From DASTCC01 sp035711465 (GTDB taxonomy: Bacteria > Acidobacteriota > Vicinamibacteria > Vicinamibacterales > SCN-69-37): DNA of 20,781 nucleotides. The DNA lies in assembly GCA_035711465.1 (NCBI GenBank), contig DASTCC010000096.1, positions 1-20,781 on the forward strand. Reading direction: 5' to 3'. Position 1 is the first letter of the stretch. Each line of letters begins with the position of its first letter. The notes under the pieces were generated by a model. The model saw only the letters and a list, made by a program, of their open reading frames with translations, searched no databases and was not told where the DNA came from. This document shows, piece after piece, positions 14,470-20,781 of the stretch. Position numbers and translations under genes: made by a program.

Positions 14470-14796
14470 ATGCGGACCCATCTCGGCGAGTTCGAACAGC
14501 TCCTGCTCATGGCGCTTGCGCAGCTCGGGCCCGACGTCTCGGGCGTCGACGTCCGCGAGCTGATCGAGGCACGCACGGGGCGGGCGATCTCGCCGGGGGC
14601 GATCTACACCGCGATGCAGCGGCTCGAGCTGCGCGGCTTCGTCAGCTCGACGTTCGGCGATCCGACGCCGCAGCGCGGCGGCAAGCGCAAGAAGCTCTAC
14701 CGAATCCGCGCCCAGGGCAGCCGCGCGCTGGCCGGGATGCAGGCCGCGCTCGCAGAAATGGGCCGCGGCTTGAAGGCCAGGGCGTCGACGCGATGA
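14470..14796 (+). CDS. PadR family transcriptional regulator
   Basis: A 108-residue winged-helix repressor. The PadR signature is present: FEQLLLMALAQLGPDVSGVD, VRELIEARTGRAISPGAIYT, AMQRLELRGFVSS and the wing GKRKKLYRIRAQGSRAL. The frame is open from 13555 but that part is antisense-frame shadow of the phosphatase; the ATG at 14470 begins the conserved helix. The stop overlaps the next ATG as ATGA (14793-14796), so the regulator is translationally coupled to the ADOP permease. PadR beside an orphan permease is a typical acidobacterial pairing. Signals sensed by these PadR proteins are not known; repression relieved by a small toxic compound is the family precedent. Confidence 0.88.
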   Translation: MRTHLGEFEQLLLMALAQLGPDVSGVDVRELIEARTGRAISPGAIYTAMQRLELRGFVSSTFGDPTPQRGGKRKKLYRIRAQGSRALAGMQAALAEMGRGLKARASTR

Positions 14797-17540
14797 CGAG
14801 CGACCTCCGGCCTCCACGTCTCGCCCGTGCGATTGCCGCATGGGCCCTGCCCGCGGAGATGCGCGAGGTCGTCATCGGCGACCTCGACGAGGAGTTCGCG
14901 GCGCAGATCGCGCACGGGCACTCGCGCCGGGCGGCCGCGCGCCGTTACTGGCGACAGGCGCTGGCATCCATCGCTGCCGGGCAACGACGAGGAGCGCCGG
15001 TCATGAACATCACATCGTCACAGTCTCGGGCCGGCCGATCCGGCGCTGCCGATGGCGTCCTGCTCGATCTCCGCCACGCGCTGCGCGTGCTCCTCCGCAG
15101 CCGCGGCTTCACCGCGATCGCGGTGCTGTCGCTCGCGATCGGCATCGGCGCCAACGCCGCGATCTTCAGCGTCATCCGCGTCCTGCTCTTCGACGACATG
15201 GCGGTGCGCGCGCCGCGCGAGCTCTCCTTCGTGCAGTGGCGCCAGGCGGGCAAGTATTCGTTCAGCGGCATCTACAGCAGCAACGACAGCAACTACAGCT
15301 ACCCGATCTATCAGGAGCTGCGGGCCGCGGCGCCGACGGAGCTGCAGACGGCCGGCTTCAACTTCCTGCGCGACCTGGTCGTCCAGTACGCCGATCAGCC
15401 GGCGCTCCTCGCGGGCGGACTGCTCGTCGACGGCGACTTCTTCTCCGTCCTGGCGCCGCCGATGGCGCTCGGACGTCCACTCGGCCCCGCGGACAACGTC
15501 GACGGCGGTCCGCCGAACGTCGTCTTGAGCCACGCGTTCTGGCTGCGTGCTTTCGGCGGCGACCCTGCCGTGGTCGGCCGTGCCGTGCGCGTGAATGGCC
15601 TGACGGCGCAGGTCGTCGGCGTCACCGGCGCGAGCTTCCGCGGACTGACGAGGGGCGGTTTCTTTCCGCCGACCGACGTCACCGTGCCGATGCTGACCGC
15701 GTACCGCTTCTATCCGAGCGCCAGCTCCGGGCCGTCGTTTCTGACCGCGGAACGGATGTTCTGGGTGCGCATGCTCGCCCGTGCCAGACCCGGGTTCGAT
15801 CCGGCGCCGGCGCTGCAGCGGATGGCGTCAGTGATCCCACCGCATACCGCGCCGCTGCAGCTGGACAAGGACGCGCCGATCAACGCGGCCACGGTGTATC
15901 TCGCGCCGGCCTCACGCGGCCTCGATCAGACGCGGCCGGAGACGAAGCAGCTGCTCTACCTGCTGATGGGCGTCGTCGGTCTCATCCTGCTGATCGCCTG
16001 CGTCAATCTCGCGAGCCTGATGCTGGCGCGCGGCGTCGCGCGCCAGCGCGAGATGGCGGTGAAGCGCGCGCTCGGCGCCGGGCGCGCCCGCATCGCCCGC
16101 GGCCTGCTGATGGAAGGATTGATCGTTGCCGTCGCCGGCGGCCTCGGCGGCCTGCTGATTACCCATTTCAGCCGCAGAGTCCTCACGACGCTGCTCACGG
16201 CCGGGATTGGCACCGCGCCGCTTTCGACGCAGCCGATTGAAGTCACCGTCGATCCCGCGCTCGTCGCGGCGACTCTCGGGCTCAGCGTGCTCGCGGCGCT
16301 GCTGTTCAGCCTGTTGCCGGCGGTGCGGCTCGCCGGCTCGAGCGACGGCGCCCACATCAAGCATCAGGCGGCCGGCGCCGCCGCGCCGAAGCTCACGCTC
16401 GGCCGACTCCTGGTCGCCATCCAGATCGGCGTCTCCATTCCGCTGGTCGTCGGCGCGATCCTGTTCCTGCGCACGATCTCGAATCTCGGCCGCGTCGATC
16501 TCGGCTTCAATCCCGAGGGCGTGATGTTCTTCAGAGCCGATGCCGCGAAGATCGTCGATACGCCGCAGGCCCAGGCGCTGATGTACCAGGAGCTGCTCGA
16601 CCGCATCGCGCGGCTGCCCGGCGTGACGTCGGCCTCGCTCATCGAGAACGTGCTGATGAGCGGCATCACGTCGAACACCGGCGTGAAGATCAACGGCGAG
16701 GACTATCCCTTCTCGATGAACGCGGTGGGCCCCGGCTTTCTCGAGACGATGGGCATGCGGCTGATCGCCGGCCGGGCCCCAGGCATTCAGGACGTGCCGG
16801 GCGCGCCGAACGTCGCCGCGATCAACGAAACCGCCGCCCGCGCCTACTTCGGCGACACCTCGCCGATCGGCCAGACGATGATGGTGTCGAAAGACCGGCA
16901 GATCGAGATCGTCGGCATCGTCAGCGACAGCCGGTACGAGCGGCAGCGGAGCGTCGTCAAACCGACGTTCTTCGACTCGGCGTTTCAGCGGCCCGGATAT
17001 CGCGGCCATACCATCGTCTTCCGCAGCTCGATGCCGGTGGCGCAGATCGAGCCGTTGCTCAAGCAGGCGGTCGCGTCCGTGCACCGCGATCTGCCGGTGC
17101 CCGAAATCAGGACGCAGGCCGCGCAGCTGCGCGAGTCGACGATACGCGAACGTGTGTTCACGGGAATGCTGACGCTCTTCGGCGGTTTCGCGCTGCTGCT
17201 CGCGAGCATCGGCCTGCACGGGGTGACCTCGTACTCGGTCGCCCGGCGCACGAGCGAGATGGGCATCCGTCTGGCGCTTGGCGCTCAGCGCGGCCAGGTG
17301 CTCTGGCTGGTGCTGCGGCAGGTCGTGCTGCTCGGCGTCGGCGGCCTCGTCATCGGCATCCCGCTCGCGATGCTGCTGGCGCCGCTCGCCGGGACGCTCC
17401 TCTTCGGGGTCGCACCCAACGACGTCGTGGTCATTGCCGCCGCCGCCGTCGTCATGCTGCTCGTGGCGTCCGGCGCCGGACTGTTACCGGCGAGGCGGGC
17501 GGCGAACATGGACCCGGTGAAGGCGCTCAGGACCGAATAA
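14793..17540 (+). CDS. ADOP-type ABC transporter permease
   Basis: A 915-residue inner-membrane protein of the acidobacterial duplicated orphan permease family. An N-terminal cytoplasmic prefix (1-70, with PAEMREVVIGDLDEEFAAQI and ARRYWRQALASIA) is followed by two MacB/FtsX repeats. Repeat one: TM near 103-125 (GFTAIAVLSLAIGIGANAAI), a periplasmic MacB-like domain, then TMs near 387-515. Repeat two: TM near 540-560, a periplasmic domain, and three C-terminal TMs ending LLPARRAANMDPVKALRTE. No ATP-binding domain is encoded here or next door, as expected for an orphan. The ATG overlaps the PadR stop by 4 bp. Family members are thought to act in MacB-like mechanotransmission or export; the cargo is unknown. 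Confidence 0.9.
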   Translation: MTSDLRPPRLARAIAAWALPAEMREVVIGDLDEEFAAQIAHGHSRRAAARRYWRQALASIAAGQRRGAPVMNITSSQSRAGRSGAADGVLLDLRHALRVLLRSRGFTAIAVLSLAIGIGANAAIFSVIRVLLFDDMAVRAPRELSFVQWRQAGKYSFSGIYSSNDSNYSYPIYQELRAAAPTELQTAGFNFLRDLVVQYADQPALLAGGLLVDGDFFSVLAPPMALGRPLGPADNVDGGPPNVVLSHAFWLRAFGGDPAVVGRAVRVNGLTAQVVGVTGASFRGLTRGGFFPPTDVTVPMLTAYRFYPSASSGPSFLTAERMFWVRMLARARPGFDPAPALQRMASVIPPHTAPLQLDKDAPINAATVYLAPASRGLDQTRPETKQLLYLLMGVVGLILLIACVNLASLMLARGVARQREMAVKRALGAGRARIARGLLMEGLIVAVAGGLGGLLITHFSRRVLTTLLTAGIGTAPLSTQPIEVTVDPALVAATLGLSVLAALLFSLLPAVRLAGSSDGAHIKHQAAGAAAPKLTLGRLLVAIQIGVSIPLVVGAILFLRTISNLGRVDLGFNPEGVMFFRADAAKIVDTPQAQALMYQELLDRIARLPGVTSASLIENVLMSGITSNTGVKINGEDYPFSMNAVGPGFLETMGMRLIAGRAPGIQDVPGAPNVAAINETAARAYFGDTSPIGQTMMVSKDRQIEIVGIVSDSRYERQRSVVKPTFFDSAFQRPGYRGHTIVFRSSMPVAQIEPLLKQAVASVHRDLPVPEIRTQAAQLRESTIRERVFTGMLTLFGGFALLLASIGLHGVTSYSVARRTSEMGIRLALGAQRGQVLWLVLRQVVLLGVGGLVIGIPLAMLLAPLAGTLLFGVAPNDVVVIAAAAVVMLLVASGAGLLPARRAANMDPVKALRTE

Positions 17541-17586
17541 GACGAGCGCCGACCTGTCCGACGGGTGCGGGCGGGTCTGGCGGGTT

Positions 17587-17592
17587 TAGAAT
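17587..17592 (+). promoter_or_regulatory. -10-like TAGAAT before the CocE-type gene
   Basis: TAGAAT ends 15 bases before the ATG at 17608, in a 67-bp spacer that is otherwise GC-rich. It implies a leader of roughly nine bases, too short for a Shine-Dalgarno site, and none is seen. No convincing -35 element. Confidence 0.3.
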
Positions 17593-17607
17593 CGGCTCAC
17601 GTCTCCC

Positions 17608-19509
17608 ATGAGCCGCTTGCTCCGTCTGGTTGTCCTGGCCGGCGTCGCGTCGGTCTCGATCCGGGCGCAGACTCCCGCGCCGGCCTTCGACGTCCGCGCC
17701 AACTACATCAAGTCCGAGCAGATGGTGGCGATGCGCGACGGCGTGAAGCTGTTCACGATCGTCTACACGCCGAAGGACACGGCGACGACGTACCCGTTCA
17801 TGCTGCATCGGACGCCGTACGGGTCGCCGCCGTACGGCGCCGACGCCTATCGGGCGACGCTGGGGCCGTCGGCGGACTTCGGCGCCGAGAAGTTCATCTT
17901 CGTGTATCAGGACGTGCGCGGGAAGTTTCGATCGGAAGGCGAGTTCGTCGTCATGCGTCCGCTGGTCGCGCCGCCGAAGCCGCCGCGCGCCACCGACGAG
18001 AGCACGGACACCTGGGACACCATCGACTGGCTGGTGAAGAACATCCCGAACAACAACGGCCGTGTCGGGCAGTGGGGCATTTCGTATCCGGGGTCGCAGA
18101 CGGTGTGGGGCATGATCGACGCGCATCCCGCGCTCAAGGCGTCGTCGCCGCAGGCGCCGGCGATCGACATGTTCCTCGGCGACGACTTCCACCACAACGG
18201 CGCCTTCCGGCTGATGTACACGTTCAGCTGGCTGGCCGGCAACGCGCGCCCGCGCGCCGGCGTCACCGAGAATCGCAGCGCCGGGTTCGACTACGGCACG
18301 CCGGACGGCTATCGGTTCTTCCTCGACGCCGGACCGGTCGCCAACATCAACGAGAAGTACTTCAACTACTCGGTACCGACCTGGAACGAGTACATGGCGC
18401 ACCCGGACTACGACGAGTACTGGCAGCGGCAGAATCCGTTGACGTACGCGAAGAACGTCACTCACGCGGTGATGAACGTCGCCGGCTGGTTCGACGCCGA
18501 GGATTTCTACGGTCCGCTCGAGACCTACCGCGCCGTCGAACGATCGACGCCGGCGAATCAGAACCGCATCGTCATCGGTCCGTGGCTGCACGGCGGATGG
18601 GCGTCGATGCCGGGCGACGCGCTCGGCGACATTCGTTTCGGATCGGCGACCGGCGACTACTACCGCCGCGAGGTCGAGCTGCCGTTCTTCAAGTTCTATC
18701 TCAAGGATCGGGGCGCGCCGCCGGCCGCTGAAGCCGTCGTCTTCGAAACCGGCGGCAACACCTGGCGCCGCTTCGACGCCTGGCCGCCGCGCAGCACGAC
18801 GCCGGCGACGTTGTACTTCCACGCCGACGGCAGACTGTCCTTCGATCCTCCACAGACAACGGCGAGTGCGGCGTTCGACGAGTACGTCTCCGATCCGGCG
18901 AAGCCGGTCCCGTGGAGCGCGGAGACGAGGACGACGCAGGGGCACCTGTGGATGGTCGAGGATCAGCGCTTCGCGGCGACGCGCCCGGACGTGCTGGTCT
19001 ATCGCACCGAGCCGTTGGCCGAGGACGTCGTCATCGCCGGGCCGATCATCGCGTCGCTGTTCGCGTCCACGTCGGGCACCGACGCGGATTGGATCGTCAA
19101 GCTCATCGACGTCTATCCGGGCAGCGCGCCCGACAACAATCCGAATCCGCGCGGCATTCGCATGGGCGACTTTCAGATGCTGCTCGCCGGCGAAGTCTTC
19201 CGCGCCCGCTACCGCGAGTCGTTCACGACGCCGCGGGCCGTCGTGGCGAATGAGCCCGCCAAGTACGAGTTCGATCTCCGCGATCGGTTCCACCGCTTCC
19301 TGAAGGGCCACCGCATCATGGTCCAGGTGCAGAGCACGTGGTTCCCGGTGATCGACCGTAACCCGCAGACGTTCGTCAACATCTATCAGGCCAAGCCGGA
19401 GGACTTCCGCGCCGCCACGCACCGCATCTACCGCACGCCGGCGATGCCGTCCGGCGTGAAGGTATCGCTGCTGAAGGGCGACGGAGCTCCTCTCGCTGGC
19501 AGAAGGTGA
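17608..19509 (+). CDS. CocE/NonD family hydrolase, secreted (S15-like)
   Basis: A 633-residue alpha/beta hydrolase of the cocaine esterase, glutaryl-7-ACA acylase and X-Pro dipeptidyl-peptidase group, cleaving esters or amides. MSRLLRLVVLAGVASVSIRA is a signal peptide cut before QTPAPAF. The catalytic triad is visible: Ser159 in GQWGISYPG, Asp296 in NVAGWFDAEDFYGP, and His328 in IGPWLHGGW. FVYQDVRGKFRSEGEF around 98-113 carries the oxyanion-side QDVRG motif typical of the family. The C-terminal 230 residues form the jelly-roll domain (AEDVVIAGPIIASLFASTSG, DADWIVKLIDVYPG). The stop is followed seven bases later by the GTG of the flavoprotein gene. Substrate unknown. Confidence 0.92.
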   Translation: MSRLLRLVVLAGVASVSIRAQTPAPAFDVRANYIKSEQMVAMRDGVKLFTIVYTPKDTATTYPFMLHRTPYGSPPYGADAYRATLGPSADFGAEKFIFVYQDVRGKFRSEGEFVVMRPLVAPPKPPRATDESTDTWDTIDWLVKNIPNNNGRVGQWGISYPGSQTVWGMIDAHPALKASSPQAPAIDMFLGDDFHHNGAFRLMYTFSWLAGNARPRAGVTENRSAGFDYGTPDGYRFFLDAGPVANINEKYFNYSVPTWNEYMAHPDYDEYWQRQNPLTYAKNVTHAVMNVAGWFDAEDFYGPLETYRAVERSTPANQNRIVIGPWLHGGWASMPGDALGDIRFGSATGDYYRREVELPFFKFYLKDRGAPPAAEAVVFETGGNTWRRFDAWPPRSTTPATLYFHADGRLSFDPPQTTASAAFDEYVSDPAKPVPWSAETRTTQGHLWMVEDQRFAATRPDVLVYRTEPLAEDVVIAGPIIASLFASTSGTDADWIVKLIDVYPGSAPDNNPNPRGIRMGDFQMLLAGEVFRARYRESFTTPRAVVANEPAKYEFDLRDRFHRFLKGHRIMVQVQSTWFPVIDRNPQTFVNIYQAKPEDFRAATHRIYRTPAMPSGVKVSLLKGDGAPLAGRR

Positions 19510-19516
19510 AGTAGCC

Positions 19517-20683
19517 GTGGCCGGACCGGCGGACATCAACACGGTGCTGAAGCGTGTTCGCGATCTCGTGCCCGTCATCCGCATGCGGCGCGAAGAGATC
19601 GAGCGCGCGCGCCAGCTGCCGCGCGATCTCGTGCAGCAGTTGCGCGAGACCGGCGTCTTCAGCTTGACGATTCCGCGTATGCTGGGCGGCCTCGAGGCGG
19701 CGCCGGTCGAGGTCATGCGCGCCATCGAAGCCGCGGCGACCGGCGACGGATCCACCGGCTGGTGCGTCATGGTCGCCACCGGCAACAACGTCGCGGCCGG
19801 TTACATGAGCGAGGACGGCGCGCGCGAAGTCTATGCGTCGCCGGAAGCGCCGTCGGCCGGTCTGGCGGCGCCGGCGGGCAAAGCGACGCGCGTCGACGGC
19901 GGCGTGCGCGTGCAGGGCCGCTGGCCGTTTGCGAGCGGCATCACGCACTGCGACTGGGTCTGGGCTGGCTGCGTCGTCACCGCGAAGGGCAAGCCGAAGA
20001 TGACGTCGCATGGGCCCGAGATCATCCACGTCTGCATGCCGGTGAAGGACGTCGTCATCCACGATACATGGTCGGTGAGCGGGCTGTGCGGCACGGGCAG
20101 CCATGACTTCAGCACCAGCGATCTGTTCGTGCCCGACAAACGGATCTTCGCGCTGATCGATCCGTCGGGTCATCGCAGCGAGCCGCTCTATCAGATGCCG
20201 CCGCTCGGGCTGTTCGTCTACCAGCTCGCGTGTGTGAGCCTCGGAATCGGCCGCGCCGCGCTCGACGAATTCATCGAGCTCGCCGCCAAGAAGGTGCCGT
20301 CGCTCTATACGCAGCCGCTCGCCGACAAGGCCGCGACGCACATTGGCCTCGCCCACGCGGAAGCCGCGCTCGGCGGCGCGCGCGCGTTTCTCTACGAGGC
20401 GGTCGACGACCTGTGGCACTCGGTGTCCGCCAAGCATCCGCCGACGCCGCGTCAGCTCGCCCTCGCACGCGCCGCGTGCACCCAGGCCGTCGAAGCCGGC
20501 GCGGCCGCCGCGCGCACGGCGAGCACGCTCGCCGCCGGCAGCGCGCTCTACACGTCGTCATCCCTGCAGCGACACGTGCGCGACGCCGAGGCGGTCACGC
20601 ATCACTTCACGGTTGCGCCACACACATGGGAGGAAGCGGGACGGGTGCTGATGGGAAGAGACCCGATCGCACCTGTGTTCTGA
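19517..20683 (+). CDS. Acyl-CoA dehydrogenase-fold flavoprotein, likely flavin-dependent monooxygenase
   Basis: A 388-residue protein. The N-terminal helical part (RQLPRDLVQQLRETGVFSLT, IPRMLGGLEAAPVEVMRAIE) and GDGSTGWCVM fit the group-D flavin monooxygenases (HsaA, DszC, HpaB-like) better than true acyl-CoA dehydrogenases. The middle beta domain has GRWPFASGITHCDWVWAGC and SGLCGTGSHDFSTSDLFVP, again typical of the oxygenase branch. The catalytic glutamate of acyl-CoA dehydrogenases is not obvious. The C-terminus includes RHVRDAEAVTHHFTVAPHTWE, the flavin-facing motif. GTG at 19517 is preceded by AAGGTGA at 19503-19509, which overlaps the CocE stop codon, so translation is coupled. Such enzymes need a separate flavin reductase, which is not in the window. 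Confidence 0.85.
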   Translation: MAGPADINTVLKRVRDLVPVIRMRREEIERARQLPRDLVQQLRETGVFSLTIPRMLGGLEAAPVEVMRAIEAAATGDGSTGWCVMVATGNNVAAGYMSEDGAREVYASPEAPSAGLAAPAGKATRVDGGVRVQGRWPFASGITHCDWVWAGCVVTAKGKPKMTSHGPEIIHVCMPVKDVVIHDTWSVSGLCGTGSHDFSTSDLFVPDKRIFALIDPSGHRSEPLYQMPPLGLFVYQLACVSLGIGRAALDEFIELAAKKVPSLYTQPLADKAATHIGLAHAEAALGGARAFLYEAVDDLWHSVSAKHPPTPRQLALARAACTQAVEAGAAAARTASTLAAGSALYTSSSLQRHVRDAEAVTHHFTVAPHTWEEAGRVLMGRDPIAPVF

Positions 20684-20718
20684 CCCCAAGCCCCAAGGCC
20701 CAAAGCCCAAAGCCCAGG
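20684..20718 (+). repeat. Heptamer array, CCCCAAG/GCCCAAA family
   Basis: Directly after the flavoprotein TGA come five perfect-phase 7-nt units: CCCCAAG twice (20684, 20691), GCCCAAA twice (20698, 20705) and GCCCAGG (20712). The array fills almost the whole spacer to the stop of the convergent permease gene at 20722. Confidence 0.75.
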
Positions 20719-20721
20719 GCC

Positions 20722-20781
20722 TCACAGATCCCGAAGCACCCTGACCGGGTCCACGGTGGACGCCCGGCGCGCCGGCAGGAT
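20722..20781 (-). CDS. C-terminal end of an ABC transporter permease (FtsX/MacB type)
   Basis: Reading in from the right edge, 19 codons and a TGA encode ILPARRASTVDPVRVLRDL. This is the characteristic final helix exit and tail of MacB/FtsX permeases, and closely resembles the end of the ADOP permease in this window (LLPARRAANMDPVKALRTE). It is cut by the window boundary, so its length and prefix cannot be judged; an ADOP member is likely given the neighbour. Confidence 0.8.
   Translation of the reverse strand: MLPARRASTVDPVRVLRDL

Noticed and set aside
17527..19788. A 753-residue minus-strand open frame
   Set aside because: Antisense to the CocE-type gene, whose signal peptide and catalytic triad are clear; composition is that of a shadow.

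Overview
The window is GC-rich, densely coded bacterial chromosome. It most likely comes from an acidobacterium, plausibly the Vicinamibacteria (subdivision 6). The clues are a PadR regulator overlapping an ADOP-type orphan ABC permease (14470-17540), a second permease of the same kind entering at the right edge, and a secreted VWFA-related protein of the acidobacterial type (2984-4954). The lineage is an inference from gene content. No rRNA, tRNA, CRISPR array, prophage or transposase was seen.

Layout. 1-157: tail of an unrecognised gene. 138-1604: AraC-family regulator divergent from a DinB-fold protein. 1601-2724: VapBC-like toxin-antitoxin pair, convergent with the DinB gene and divergent from a small NTF2/SnoaL-like protein. 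2725-2983: no intact gene, but the decayed C-terminus of an M13 metallopeptidase. 2984-7427, all minus: VWFA-related secreted protein and a tandem pair of CNNM/CBS (hemolysin-type) membrane proteins. 7441-7903: promoter, 5' leader hairpin and gene for a short MscL channel. 8019-9969, minus: small secreted protein and a GMC oxidoreductase. 10051-13173: acetyltransferase and methyltransferase (plus) convergent with a polysaccharide deacetylase (minus), a set suggestive of surface glycan modification. 13319-14386: secreted alkaline-phosphatase-superfamily protein. 14470-17540: PadR/ADOP pair. 17608-20683: secreted CocE/NonD hydrolase coupled to an acyl-CoA-dehydrogenase-fold flavoprotein. 20722-20781: C-terminus of another permease on the minus strand.

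The most unusual structure lies between the genes. At least five spacers carry degenerate arrays with a 7-nt period (7-8 nt in one of them). They fall into three sequence families (GGCTTGG/CCAAGCC, AGCCGAG and GAACTCA), and a further spacer carries a 9-nt array. Two GGCTTG arrays in opposite orientation flank the phosphatase gene and share a perfect 15-bp inverted repeat; one of them appears to run into its signal-peptide coding sequence. Another heptamer array forms a 27-nt inverted repeat between convergent genes. No dedicated novel defence or biosynthetic system is evident; the repeats and the M13 remnant are the best leads.
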